A DNA stretch of 63,081 nucleotides from Actinomycetota bacterium (GCA_030841035.1 JAVEDI010000064.1:1-63081), one strand, 5' to 3'; shown: positions 39,594 through 47,762, counted from the stretch's first letter. Program-made: numbers and translations. The notes: generated by a model not told the origin, from the letters alone.

Positions 39594-40073
39594 CTACATG
39601 CGCGCGAGAAGGTCCGCCTTCTTGGCGTCAAACTCGGCTTGGGTGACGATGCCTTGGTCGCGGAGTAAAGCGAGTTGCTGGATCTGGTCGCCAATGTTCG
39701 GCGCGCTCGGCGGCGCATGAACCGGAGCCTGCGGCGTTGCTCGGGCGACAATGACCTGCTCGATGGCCTCGCGCAGCGCGAGGAACTCGGGCATCTGCTT
39801 CTTGGTGAACATGACCGAGTTCTCGTCCTTCGCAGCGTCAGTGGACTGGCTGCCAAAGGAGGAGCGTCGTTCGTTCCCACCGGGGACCGTGAACTGGATG
39901 AAGCCGTTCACAATCCCGCCAGCGGGCTTGAACTGAACCGCGACGATGCTCGCGACAGGAATGCGCTTCTCGCCCTTGCCGATGGTCGCCCGCGCGAGGA
40001 AGCCCTTCCGATTGATCGTGACGAAGTGGCCGTCGAAGTTGATGACTCCGTTGTGGCCCTTGACCTCTGTCAT
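39594..40073 (-). CDS. DUF4429-like protein with C-terminal SHOCT domain
   Basis: A 159-residue protein in the island. The N-terminal 100 residues resemble DUF4429 (GHNGVINFDGHFVTINRKG, then VASIVAVQFKPAG and GFIQFTVPGGNE), a PH-like beta fold. The C-terminal 35 residues are a SHOCT domain (IQQLALLRDQGIVTQAEFDAKK). Such proteins are common on mobile elements, but their function is unknown; SHOCT may mediate oligomerisation. ATG 40073 follows GGGGGA. It converges with the integrase remnant. Confidence 0.8.
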   Translation of the reverse strand: MTEVKGHNGVINFDGHFVTINRKGFLARATIGKGEKRIPVASIVAVQFKPAGGIVNGFIQFTVPGGNERRSSFGSQSTDAAKDENSVMFTKKQMPEFLALREAIEQVIVARATPQAPVHAPPSAPNIGDQIQQLALLRDQGIVTQAEFDAKKADLLARM

Positions 40074-40157
40074 AGATCCCCCATGAGTTTCGACTGTCAC
40101 GCGACGCAGAGTACGCCGCCACTCGTCACCTTGTGACCGATTCGTCCAGTAGCAGGC

Positions 40158-40595
40158 CTAAAGACCCTCGGTGAGAACCTTCACCAGAACGCTGGTCAGC
40201 ACGCCCTTGCCGACGCCCTTTGCCCCGTCGAGGAACTTCCTCGCACCGCTCCGCTCTTCCTCGGTAGGTGCGTTCTCGGCGGCGTCTTCTAGCGCGGCGA
40301 TGATGCGGTCAGCCAGGCTCTCCCGTGTCGGCCACTGCCCTACGCGACGTCGCGCTTCGCCGGTCGCGTCGCCGGCGCCCATGAAGAACTTGCCGGACAT
40401 TGAGCTCACATCGATGACCGAGATGAGACGCGGTTGCTCGTTGTTGAGTGCACGGAGCGCGGCTTGCAGCAGGGCGTCGTCATGGCCGGTGCGTTGCGCG
40501 AGGGTGTCGAGTCTTGCGTACTGTCCCGTCTCATCCTCGAAGTCAACAATTGCCTTCAGGACCGGAAGGTCTCGCGTCTCCCACACGGACGTCAT
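40158..40595 (-). CDS. hypothetical protein of the selC island
   Basis: A 145-residue acidic, helical protein of unknown function. It starts MTSVWETRDLPVLKAIVDFED, has a possible helix-turn-helix-like segment (LDTLAQRTGHDDALLQAALRAL), a middle strand-rich part (RLISVIDVSSMSGKFFMGAG) and a Gly/Lys-rich C-terminus (GAKGVGKGVLTSVLVKVL). ATG 40595 has GGGGGA 9 bases upstream. It lies between two other small minus-strand genes, so the three may form one operon of accessory cargo. The winged-helix reading is a guess. Confidence 0.7.
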   Translation of the reverse strand: MTSVWETRDLPVLKAIVDFEDETGQYARLDTLAQRTGHDDALLQAALRALNNEQPRLISVIDVSSMSGKFFMGAGDATGEARRRVGQWPTRESLADRIIAALEDAAENAPTEEERSGARKFLDGAKGVGKGVLTSVLVKVLTEGL

Positions 40596-40653
40596 TTGAT
40601 GTGTCCCCCGATGAGCAGGCAACGCCGGGGCGGTGGGACCCCGGCGTCGATAT

Positions 40654-40797
40654 CTACTTCTTGCCCTTGCCCTTCGGCGTCTGCGAGAGCGCGCTTCCCG
40701 CCGCCGTCTTGTCGGCCTTCGACGACTTGGGGTTGCGCAGAACGCTGCTCGCAGCCGTCGCGGCCTTTTGACCGGTCTGGCGCTTGTTCATTGCCAT
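40654..40797 (-). CDS. small basic protein of the selC island
   Basis: A 47-residue Lys/Ala/Ser-rich protein beginning MAMNKRQTGQKAATAASSVL and ending SQTPKGKGKK. Small proteins of this pattern, often with the words SKADKTAAGSALSQ, occur in many bacteria and have no known role. The gene is well supported by a strong GGAGGGAGG 7 bases before ATG 40797. It is the first gene of the minus-strand trio in the island. Confidence 0.7.
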   Translation of the reverse strand: MAMNKRQTGQKAATAASSVLRNPKSSKADKTAAGSALSQTPKGKGKK

Positions 40798-41497
40798 GTG
40801 ACACACCTCCCTCCTTCGGTACTGGCTTGCGCCGACCGAAGGAGGCAGACTGCTGGTTTCCACACCGCGGAGCCTCCTTCAGACGGTTCTGCACCGGCGC
40901 CCTTCGCCCATCACCGCGAGGGGCGCTGGCATTTTCTGAGCCTGGGAATCGTGGATAACTACATCGCTGTGATTCACAAGCCGTGCCCAATGGGAACATC
41001 GCCACCACCAGATGTGCAAGCAGTCCTGTGGACCAGCGGAAAGTCGTCCTACGCCCGGCCTCTCGGGCTCCGTACCGTGCCTGGCATGACCGACAGCAGC
41101 CACCAACCCCGCGAATGAACCGCTCCCCCGGCGAGCCCACGGACGCTCGCGACCGGGCGCTCGAGCGATCGGCGGGAGCGGAGCTCCCGTCGGGCGTACA
41201 GCAGCTGGGCCAAAGTGAACTGCGCGCTGCTGAGGGAAGTCGCGCCAGTCAAGGTCGGGCGGGCAACGTGCCGCGAGAACGCCTGGCTGAGGGGGATCGC
41301 GTCGCTGTAAGCAGCGCCGTCGCCGGTTCATCTAGGACTCCATTTCGGCGCTGTGCGTCACTGACATGCTTATGGCGGAGTCAAAGACACAGCGGAACTA
41401 CACGGGCGCGCTCTGGTTGCCGGGACTGGCCCTGTGGCTTGCGCTTTACCGTTCAATTTCCTGGTAGAAGGCTCGGGTCCAGTCGGCGTCCATCCGG
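40798..41497. other. 700 bp of island DNA without a recognised gene
   Basis: I see no reading frame here with family similarity or a good ribosome binding site. Open frames on both strands are short or overlap the selC fragment. The stretch is less GC-biased than the host DNA. It includes the promoter region of the 47-residue protein at its left end. A 31-codon frame at 41372-41467 with a hydrophobic middle is the only small candidate, and it lacks a start signal. Confidence 0.6.
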
Positions 41498-41560
41498 CTT
41501 CAAAACCGACGTGGCCGAAGATCTCGGCCAGGCGGGTTCGATTCCCGTCCGCCTCCGCCA
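41498..41560 (+). repeat. 3' half of selC (attR-type) with encoded CCA
   Basis: This is the displaced end of tRNA-Sec, from the anticodon loop to the encoded CCA at 41558-41560. It matches the last 61 bases of selC at 38723-38783 with one difference. It has no acceptor 5' strand or D arm and cannot be a tRNA. It shows that the host gene originally encoded CCA and stood about 100 bp before selA. Confidence 0.92.
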
Positions 41561-41660
41561 CAGCACCGAGCGTGCGGCCCGCGCCCTGCCCCCACCTGCG
41601 AAGTGCCGCGGTCCACAGCGCGGTCGCGGCGAGCCGGGCACCGCGACCTAGAGTCGGCAC

Positions 41661-42971
41661 GTGCGCACCCCCCACGACGGCGAGGAACCGCGCCGCGCCG
41701 TACCCCGCACCGACGTGCTGCTGGCCGACCCGCGCCTGGCCGCGGCGACCGAGCGGCTGGGCGCGGCCATCGTCAAGGCCGGGGTCGCCGCGGCCCAGGA
41801 GCGGGTACGCCGCGCGGAGATCCCGCCGTCCGCCGCCGCGGACGTCGCGCTCGCCAGCCTGCCGGCCACGGCAACGTCGATGCGCCGCGTGCTCAACGCG
41901 ACCGGAGTGGTGCTGCACACCAACCTGGGCCGGGCGGCCCTGTCCGCGGCCGCCGTCGACGCGGTGGGTGAGGCAGCGGGCGCGACCGACGTCGAGCTCG
42001 ACCTGGCCACGGGTCGCCGGGCGCGCCGGGGCCGCGGGGCCCTGGCCGCGCTGGCCGCCGCGGTGCCCGACGCCGAAGCGGTGCACGTGGTCAACAACGG
42101 CGCCGCTGCCCTCGCACTCGCGGCGGTCACCCACGCCGCGGCTCGCGAGATCGTCGTCAGCCGCGGCGAGCTGGTCGAGATCGGCGACGGCTTCCGGCTG
42201 CCCGACCTGCTCGTCAGCGCCGGCGCGCGGTTGTGCGAGGTCGGCACGACGAACCGCACGACGCTCGCCGACTACGAACGAGCGATCGGTAGCGACACGG
42301 CGCTGGTCCTCAAGGTCCACCCGTCGAACTTCGTCATCAGCGGCTTCACCTCGACGGTGCCGGTGGAGGCGCTCGCCACCCTCGGCGTGCCGCTGCTCGT
42401 CGACCTCGGCTCGGGACTGCTCAGCCGTCACCCACGGCTGCCCGACGAGCCCGACGCCGCCTCTACGCTGCGCGCCGGCGCCGACCTGGTCACCGCTAGC
42501 GGCGACAAGCTGTTGGGCGGTCCGCAGTGCGGCCTGGTGCTCGGCCGCTCGTCACTCGTCGAGCCGATGCGCCGACACCCGATGGCGCGTGCCATGCGGG
42601 TCGACAAGCTCACCCTCGCGGCGCTCGAGGCGACCGTCACCGGCCCGGCGACCCCCACCGCACGGGCGCTCGCGACGACGTACGGCGACCTGCGGCACCG
42701 CGCCGAGCGACTCGCCGCGGAGCTTGCCCGCGCCGGTCTGGACGCTCGAGCCGTCGACAGCGACGCGTCGGTCGGCGGTGGCGGGGCACCCGGTGTCGTG
42801 CTGCCCAGCGCGGCGGTGAGCCTGCCCGCCGACCACCACCCCCGCCTGCGCGCGGCCACGCCACCGGTCCTGGGCCGGCTGCGCGACCACCGCTGCCTGC
42901 TGGACCTGATCGCCGTCGACCCCGCCGACGACGCGCTGCTCGCCGCAGCCGTCCGCTCCCTCGCCGGGTAG
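41661..42971 (+). CDS. selA: L-seryl-tRNA(Sec) selenium transferase
   Basis: A 436-residue PLP enzyme that converts Ser-tRNA-Sec to Sec-tRNA-Sec using selenophosphate. The PLP lysine is Lys283 in SGDKLLGGPQCG. Other landmarks are VLNATGVVLHTNLGRA, VNNGAAA, SRGELVEIGDGFRLPD, EVGTTNRT and KVHPSNF. GTG 41661 lies 100 bp after the selC fragment. selB follows after 4 bp. With selB, selC and selD it completes the Sec machinery. Confidence 0.97.
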   Translation: MRTPHDGEEPRRAVPRTDVLLADPRLAAATERLGAAIVKAGVAAAQERVRRAEIPPSAAADVALASLPATATSMRRVLNATGVVLHTNLGRAALSAAAVDAVGEAAGATDVELDLATGRRARRGRGALAALAAAVPDAEAVHVVNNGAAALALAAVTHAAAREIVVSRGELVEIGDGFRLPDLLVSAGARLCEVGTTNRTTLADYERAIGSDTALVLKVHPSNFVISGFTSTVPVEALATLGVPLLVDLGSGLLSRHPRLPDEPDAASTLRAGADLVTASGDKLLGGPQCGLVLGRSSLVEPMRRHPMARAMRVDKLTLAALEATVTGPATPTARALATTYGDLRHRAERLAAELARAGLDARAVDSDASVGGGGAPGVVLPSAAVSLPADHHPRLRAATPPVLGRLRDHRCLLDLIAVDPADDALLAAAVRSLAG

Positions 42972-42975
42972 CAGC

Positions 42976-44760
42976 GTGCACGTCCTGGCCACCGCCGGTC
43001 ACGTCGACCACGGCAAGTCGACGCTGGTACGTGCCCTGACCGGCATGGAGCCCGACCGGTGGGCCGAGGAACGCCGGCGCGGCATGACGATCGACCTCGG
43101 CTTCGCGTGGACCACGCTGCCCGACGGCGAGGTGGTGGCCTTCGTCGACGTGCCCGGCCACGAGCGCTTCGTCCCCAACATGCTTGCCGGCGTCGGGCCG
43201 GTGCCCGCCGTCGTCGTGGTCGTGGCCGCCGACGAAGGATGGCGGCAGCAGTCCGCCGAGCACCTGCGCGCCCTCGACGCCCTGGCCGTCCGGCACGGCC
43301 TGCTCGTCGTGACCCGCAGCGACAGGGCCGACCCCGCCGCGGCGACGGACCAGGCCCGGCGCGAGATCGGGCACAGCTCGCTCGGGGCGGTCGAGGCCGT
43401 CGCGGTCAGCGGCACGACCGGGGCCGGGCTCGGCGAACTGCGGGCCGCGCTGTCGCGGCTGGTCGCGCAACTGCCCGCTCCGGACCTGGCCGACGACGTC
43501 CGGCTGTGGGTCGACCGCTCGTTCACCGTCCCCGGGGCCGGCACGGTCGTCACCGCGACCCTGGCGCGCGGGTCGCTCAGGGTCGGCGACACCCTCACGA
43601 TCGGACCGGGAGGACGGGAGGTCCGGGTCCGGGGCCTGCACAGCCTGGGCCGCCCGTGCGAGTCGGCAGCCGCGGTTGCCCGGGTCGCGGTCAACCTGCG
43701 CGGCGTGGACCACGACGACGTACGGCGCGGGGATGCCCTGACGACACCGGGGGCCTGGCTGGCGACCAGCGAGGTCGACGTTCGGGTCCGTCCCGACGGG
43801 GCCCTGCACGGCGTCGCGCCGGGCACGCACCTGGTGCTGCACGTGGGCACCGCAGCCGTCCCGGCGCGGGTACGTCGGTTGGGGGCCGACACGGCGCGGC
43901 TGCGGCTCGCGGCCCCGCTGCCGCTGCGCATCGGCGACCGCGCCGTGCTGCGCGAGCCGAGCAACCACGAGCAGACGCTCGGCGTGCAGGTGCTCGACCC
44001 TCGGCCGCCGGCGCTCACCCGCCGCGGCGACGCCGCCCGTCGGGCCGCTGCCCTGGCCGCGCTGGACGGGACACCCGACGCGAGTGCGGAGGTGAGCCGT
44101 CGGGGGCTGGTCACCACTGACCAGCTGCGCCGCCTGGGTGTCCGCGGCGACCTGCCGGCGCCGCTCGCCGACGGGTGGCTGGTCGACCCGGCGCTGCGCG
44201 CCGACCTGGCGCGGCAGCTGCACCTGCTCGTCGACGAGCACCGGCGCAGCCATCCGCTGGAGCACGGCATCGCTGTCGGAGCAGCCGCCCGCTGCCTCGG
44301 GCTGCCGTCCACCGCGCTGCTGAGCGCACTCGCGCCCGCCGACCTCGTCGTGCACGAGGGCCGGGTGCTGGCGGCCACCGCCGCTCGGGCCCTGCCCGCG
44401 CCCGTGCAGCGCGCCGTGGACGAGGTGCGCGACGGGCTCGCCGGCCACCCCTTCGCCGCGCCCGAGGCGCACCGCCTGCACGAGCTGGGCCTGGGCCGTC
44501 GAGAGCTGGCCGCCGCCGCCGCCGCAGGACTGCTCATGGTGATCGGCGACGGCATCGTGCTGCTCCCCGACGCAGCGGAGCGAGCCGCCACCGCGCTGGT
44601 CGCGCTCGGCGGCCCGTTCACGGTCAGCGACGCGCGTCGGGCCTGGGGCACCAGCCGGCGGGTGGCCCTGCCGTTGCTCGAGCTTCTCGACCGGTCCGGC
44701 GTGACCACCCGGCTGCCCGACGGCGGCCGGCGGCTGGCCGACCAGCGGCCCGCCCCGTAA
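42976..44760 (+). CDS. selB: selenocysteine-specific elongation factor
   Basis: A 594-residue EF-Tu-like GTPase that delivers Sec-tRNA to UGA codons bearing a SECIS. G1 is GHVDHGKS at 8-15, the switch region RRRGMTIDLGF, G3 DVPGH at 58-62 and G4 TRSD at 113-116, where most GTPases have N/TKxD. The C-terminal 230 residues contain winged-helix modules for SECIS binding (ending GTSRRVALPLLELLDRSGVTTR). GTG 42976 is 4 bp after the selA stop, so the genes are co-translated. Its target is the SECIS in fdhA at 27530. Confidence 0.97.
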   Translation: MHVLATAGHVDHGKSTLVRALTGMEPDRWAEERRRGMTIDLGFAWTTLPDGEVVAFVDVPGHERFVPNMLAGVGPVPAVVVVVAADEGWRQQSAEHLRALDALAVRHGLLVVTRSDRADPAAATDQARREIGHSSLGAVEAVAVSGTTGAGLGELRAALSRLVAQLPAPDLADDVRLWVDRSFTVPGAGTVVTATLARGSLRVGDTLTIGPGGREVRVRGLHSLGRPCESAAAVARVAVNLRGVDHDDVRRGDALTTPGAWLATSEVDVRVRPDGALHGVAPGTHLVLHVGTAAVPARVRRLGADTARLRLAAPLPLRIGDRAVLREPSNHEQTLGVQVLDPRPPALTRRGDAARRAAALAALDGTPDASAEVSRRGLVTTDQLRRLGVRGDLPAPLADGWLVDPALRADLARQLHLLVDEHRRSHPLEHGIAVGAAARCLGLPSTALLSALAPADLVVHEGRVLAATAARALPAPVQRAVDEVRDGLAGHPFAAPEAHRLHELGLGRRELAAAAAAGLLMVIGDGIVLLPDAAERAATALVALGGPFTVSDARRAWGTSRRVALPLLELLDRSGVTTRLPDGGRRLADQRPAP

Positions 44761-44899
44761 CCAGGGGTTTGCCGGCAGGTTGCCGGTTGGTGTCCAAACC
44801 CGTAGATTTCAACCCAGTCGCACTCCAGCCCCCGCTGGACGTGCCTACGTCGCACTGAGACAGTCGGTGTGACGCATCCGTCGAGCGTGAGGACGCCCG

Positions 44900-45292
44900 A
44901 TGACGCTCCGCGAGCCCCCCGCCGCCAGCTACGCCGGCGAGTTCAGCGTCGTGCGGCTGCCCGAAGAGGTGGATCTCGCCACCAGCTCGCAGGTGCTCGG
45001 CAGCCTGCTGTCCACCATCAACCGAGGCGGACCGCACCTGGTCGTGGACGCCCGCGACGTGCGCTTCATGGACTCGGCCGGCATCAACGCTCTGGTGCGC
45101 GCGCGGGAGCGGATCGAGGCGATGCAGGGCTCGCTGCACGTGGTCGCGGCCAGCCGACGGCTGCGGCGGCTGCTCGAGATCACCGGCATGGAGCGCGTCC
45201 TGCATCGGGTCGACACGGTCGACGCGGCGATCGCCTGCCTCACCGACAGCCGCGCCGGGCACACCTGCGACCCACCGGTGGGCTCTGTCTGA
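44900..45292 (+). CDS. STAS-domain anti-sigma factor antagonist
   Basis: A 130-residue single STAS domain. Such proteins bind an anti-sigma kinase when unphosphorylated and so free a stress sigma factor. The phosphorylatable serine is Ser59 in FMDSAGINAL. The core spans about residues 13-115, and the C-terminal tail is short. GAGGA precedes ATG 44900. No anti-sigma kinase or sigma gene is adjacent; the group-2 sigma factor at 52658 is not obviously its partner. Confidence 0.88.
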   Translation: MTLREPPAASYAGEFSVVRLPEEVDLATSSQVLGSLLSTINRGGPHLVVDARDVRFMDSAGINALVRARERIEAMQGSLHVVAASRRLRRLLEITGMERVLHRVDTVDAAIACLTDSRAGHTCDPPVGSV

Positions 45293-45415
45293 GCAGTCGC
45301 GCAGCCGCAGCGGTGCACCGCAACGGGTGATGACCCGCACCACCTGGGCACGCGACGATGACCGACGCCGCGACGACCGACCCCCCGACGACCCGACAAC
45401 CGACGAGGAGCAGCG

Positions 45416-45907
45416 ATGGGCCTACCTCCTGCGCCGGCCGACCCGGACACCGTCGAGGAAGAGGACACGGCTCAGGCCGACCGGCGCTACAACGAGCTGC
45501 TGCAGGAGCTGCGCGTCGCGCAGACCGGCGTGCAGTTCCTCTTCGCGTTCCTGCTGACCCTGGCGTTCACCCAGCGGTTCCCCGAGATCACGAGCTTCCA
45601 GCGCCGGCTCTACATCGGCACCCTGCTCGTCACGTCCGGGGCCTCGGCGCTGCTGATCGGGCCGGTCTCCCTGCACCGGATCCTGTCGCGACGTGGTCTC
45701 AAGCCGCGTCTCGTGCGGGGTGGAGACCTGATGGCGCGGGGCGGGCTGGCGCTGCTTCTCCTCGGCATCAACGGGGCGGTGCTGCTGATCCTCGACGTCG
45801 TGATGCCAGGGCCCTGGGCGTTCGTCCTCGCGGGGCTGTGCTTCGCCTGGTTCGTGCTGGTCTGGTACGTCTTCCCGATGACGGCGCGGGAGCACCCGCG
45901 GCCCTGA
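45416..45907 (+). CDS. DUF6328 family membrane protein
   Basis: A 163-residue protein with an acidic N-terminus, the segment RYNELLQELRVAQTGVQFLFAF and four membrane helices (about 40-55, 70-88, 105-125 and 130-150). It matches the DUF6328 family, whose function is unknown. AGGAGCAGCG is upstream of ATG 45416. It lies in the same direction as the STAS gene and the hemerythrin-like gene, but with 120- and 45-bp gaps. Confidence 0.8.
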   Translation: MGLPPAPADPDTVEEEDTAQADRRYNELLQELRVAQTGVQFLFAFLLTLAFTQRFPEITSFQRRLYIGTLLVTSGASALLIGPVSLHRILSRRGLKPRLVRGGDLMARGGLALLLLGINGAVLLILDVVMPGPWAFVLAGLCFAWFVLVWYVFPMTAREHPRP

Positions 45908-45952
45908 GCAACCCCGCGTGTGACCCATCCCCCGGGGGGGTATCCGCACGAC

Positions 45953-46546
45953 ATGCCCAGCAGCGTCCGACGTCTCACGGCGCTCGACCACGAACGGCTG
46001 GTGCGCCTGCTGCGGCGGATGTGCACCCCAGGGCCCGGCCAGGACAGGTGGCGAGCCGAGTTCGTGGGGCTGCTGCGCGCGCACCGACATGCTGAGCGCG
46101 ACGTCGTCATCGGCGAGCTGGTCGCCGACGTCGAGCAGCTCGCAGGCGCCGCCCGCGAGCAGGCCGCCGCGGATGTGGCCCTCGACGAGCTCGCCGCGGA
46201 CGCCGCGGTGCTCGCGCCCGATCACCCCGACCTCGACCGCTGGGCTGAGCAAGCGCGCCTCTTGCTCGACCGTCACTCGCAGAGCTGGGCCGAGTCGTTG
46301 ATGGTGCCGCTCGAGGGTCTGATCGCCCGCAGGGAGCTACGCCGCCTGGGCGGGGCCTACGAGACTCGCCGCGAGGAGGAGCTCAGCGGCGCCGGCGTCG
46401 CCCCGGCCCCCCCGCGCCGGCTCGACCTGTCCCGTGCCGAGCTCTACGAGCTGGCGCGACGGGCCGGCATCGAGGGCCGGTCGTCGATGACGCGCGGGCA
46501 GCTGATCGACGAGCTGCAGCGTCACCAGGGCGAAGGTCCGCACTAG
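45953..46546 (+). CDS. hemerythrin-like protein with C-terminal Rho-N/SAP-like domain
   Basis: A 197-residue protein. Residues 1-130 are helical with spaced His/Asp/Glu (ALDHERLVRLL, LRAHRHAERDVV, DHPDLDR, DRHSQSWAESLMVPL) that recall a hemerythrin-type four-helix bundle, although some metal ligands look degenerate. Residues about 155-190 (LDLSRAELYELARRAGIEGRS) resemble the Rho N-terminal or SAP fold, which can bind nucleic acid. ATG 45953 is chosen as the start of the helical core; a GTG at 45920 is possible. The stop codon lies inside the target duplication of the IS element that follows. Confidence 0.6.
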   Translation: MPSSVRRLTALDHERLVRLLRRMCTPGPGQDRWRAEFVGLLRAHRHAERDVVIGELVADVEQLAGAAREQAAADVALDELAADAAVLAPDHPDLDRWAEQARLLLDRHSQSWAESLMVPLEGLIARRELRRLGGAYETRREEELSGAGVAPAPPRRLDLSRAELYELARRAGIEGRSSMTRGQLIDELQRHQGEGPH

Positions 46547-46547
46547 C
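46542..46547. repeat. target site duplication, left copy
   Basis: ACTAGC immediately left of the IS is repeated at 47634-47639 on its right. It has the NCTAGN form known for IS481-type insertions and includes the TAG stop of the preceding gene. Confidence 0.85.
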
Positions 46548-47633
46548 TGTAACGACCACAGACGTTGTTGACGTTCGGCGCGTCGGCTTGATCGAAGGAG
46601 GGACCTCCGGCAGGAGTGGCGGTGTCTAAGTCGCTCCTCGCCCCGGAGGTCCCTGATGGCCCACGCTAATGCCCGTCTGAATGTGTTTGGTCGACGAACC
46701 CTGGTCGAGCGTGTCCTTGCTGGTCACAAGCCCGCTGAGGTGGCCAAACAGCTCAACGTCAGCCGAGCCACGGTCCATAAGTGGGTCCGGCGGTTCAAGG
46801 CCGAAGGGCTCGCCGGGTTGGCCGATCGCTCTAGCCGCCCGCATCACAGCCCACGCCAGGTGCCCGATGGGCTGGCGGCGCAGATCCTCGCTGCACGGCG
46901 CGCCGAGCACGTGGGGGCCCGCGAGCTGTCCACGCTGCTGGGGGTGTCGGCCAGCACGATCGGCGCGGTGCTGCGCCGCGCCCAGGTGCCGCACCTGGCC
47001 CAGATCGACCAGCTCACCGGCCAGCTGATCCGCGGGCGCCGGCACAGCGACATCCGCTACCAACACGACCGGCCCGGCTCGCTGTTGCACGTGGATGTGA
47101 AGAAGCTCGGGAAGATCCCGCCCGGCGGCGGCTGGCGGGTCCATGGCCGCACCGAAGAGGTCCGCGGCCGCGGTATCGGGTGGGACTACGTGCACGTCGC
47201 GGTCGATGACCACACCCGCATCGCCTACGCCGAAGTGCTGCCCGACGAGCGGGCCGGCACCTGCGCCGGGTTCCTGCACCGCGCCTGCCAGTGGTTCCAC
47301 CACCAGCACGGCGTCACCGTCCGGCGGGTCCTGACCGACAACGCCAAGTCCTACCGGGTCGGGGCCGATTGGGCCGCGGTCTGCACCGCCCTGCAGATCA
47401 AGCGCCGGTTCACCAAGCCCGGCTGCCCATGGACCAACGGCAAAGCCGAGCGGTTCAACCGCACCCTGCAGAACCGTTGGGCCTACCGCACCCCCTGGCT
47501 CGGCAACCACGACCGCACAGCCGCCCTGGCAGACTTCCTGATCTTCTACAACACTGTCCGAGGCCACGACTCGCTCGGCGGGAACACCCCGATCAGCCGA
47601 CTCGCAGCGTGAACAACCTGTCTGGTCGTTACA
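46548..47633 (+). mobile_element. complete IS481-family insertion sequence
   Basis: A 1086-bp element. The ends are inverted repeats: TGTAACGACCA is exact at both ends and imperfect similarity continues for about 12 more bases. It is flanked by the 6-bp duplication ACTAGC. One full-length transposase gene fills it. Intact ends and gene suggest a recent insertion that may still be active. Confidence 0.92.
46656..47612 (+). CDS. IS481 family transposase
   Basis: A 318-residue DDE transposase. Residues about 10-55 form a helix-turn-helix (TLVERVLAGHKPAEVAKQLN, then SRATVHKWVRRF). The catalytic acids are visible in VDDHTRIAYAE, LTDNAKSYR and NGKAERFNRTLQ, in order. The frame is intact, and GGAGG precedes ATG 46656. 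It belongs to the element bounded at 46548 and 47633. Confidence 0.95.
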   Translation: MAHANARLNVFGRRTLVERVLAGHKPAEVAKQLNVSRATVHKWVRRFKAEGLAGLADRSSRPHHSPRQVPDGLAAQILAARRAEHVGARELSTLLGVSASTIGAVLRRAQVPHLAQIDQLTGQLIRGRRHSDIRYQHDRPGSLLHVDVKKLGKIPPGGGWRVHGRTEEVRGRGIGWDYVHVAVDDHTRIAYAEVLPDERAGTCAGFLHRACQWFHHQHGVTVRRVLTDNAKSYRVGADWAAVCTALQIKRRFTKPGCPWTNGKAERFNRTLQNRWAYRTPWLGNHDRTAALADFLIFYNTVRGHDSLGGNTPISRLAA

Positions 47634-47639
47634 ACTAGC
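47634..47639. repeat. target site duplication, right copy
   Basis: ACTAGC directly follows the right inverted repeat and equals the left copy at 46542-46547. Confidence 0.85.
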
Positions 47640-47762
47640 GCTCCCGGACCAGGTTTGCCGCACTGCACTGCGGAGCAAGGGATCGGCACACCTCGCGCGT
47701 GCTGCAAAAGACCGGTGCGCCAGCGGGCCGGCTTCGCCGGCAGCAGCACCTGCGGGAGCGCC

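Larger units (their letters stand above)
38784..41558 (+). mobile_element. integrated island in selC with broken integrase
   Basis: The segment lies between the complete selC and the displaced 3' fragment of selC before selA. It carries, in order, a truncated and frameshifted tyrosine integrase, three small minus-strand genes and about 700 bp without a credible gene. Codon use and base composition are visibly less GC-biased than the flanks, mainly in 39600-41500. The two 61-bp repeats mark its ends. Without a working integrase it can no longer excise by itself. It split what was probably a contiguous selC-selA-selB locus. Confidence 0.85.

Noticed and set aside
41372-41467. 31-codon frame with a hydrophobic middle before attR
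   Set aside because: No Shine-Dalgarno and no recognisable pattern; too short to support on its own.
41498-41560. Second functional tRNA-Sec gene
   Set aside because: It has only the anticodon loop, variable arm, T arm and 3' acceptor strand; the 5' acceptor strand and D arm are absent.
40983-41651. 222-residue plus-strand frame in the island
   Set aside because: It has no family similarity or ribosome site and runs through the selC fragment, which is RNA-coding sequence.
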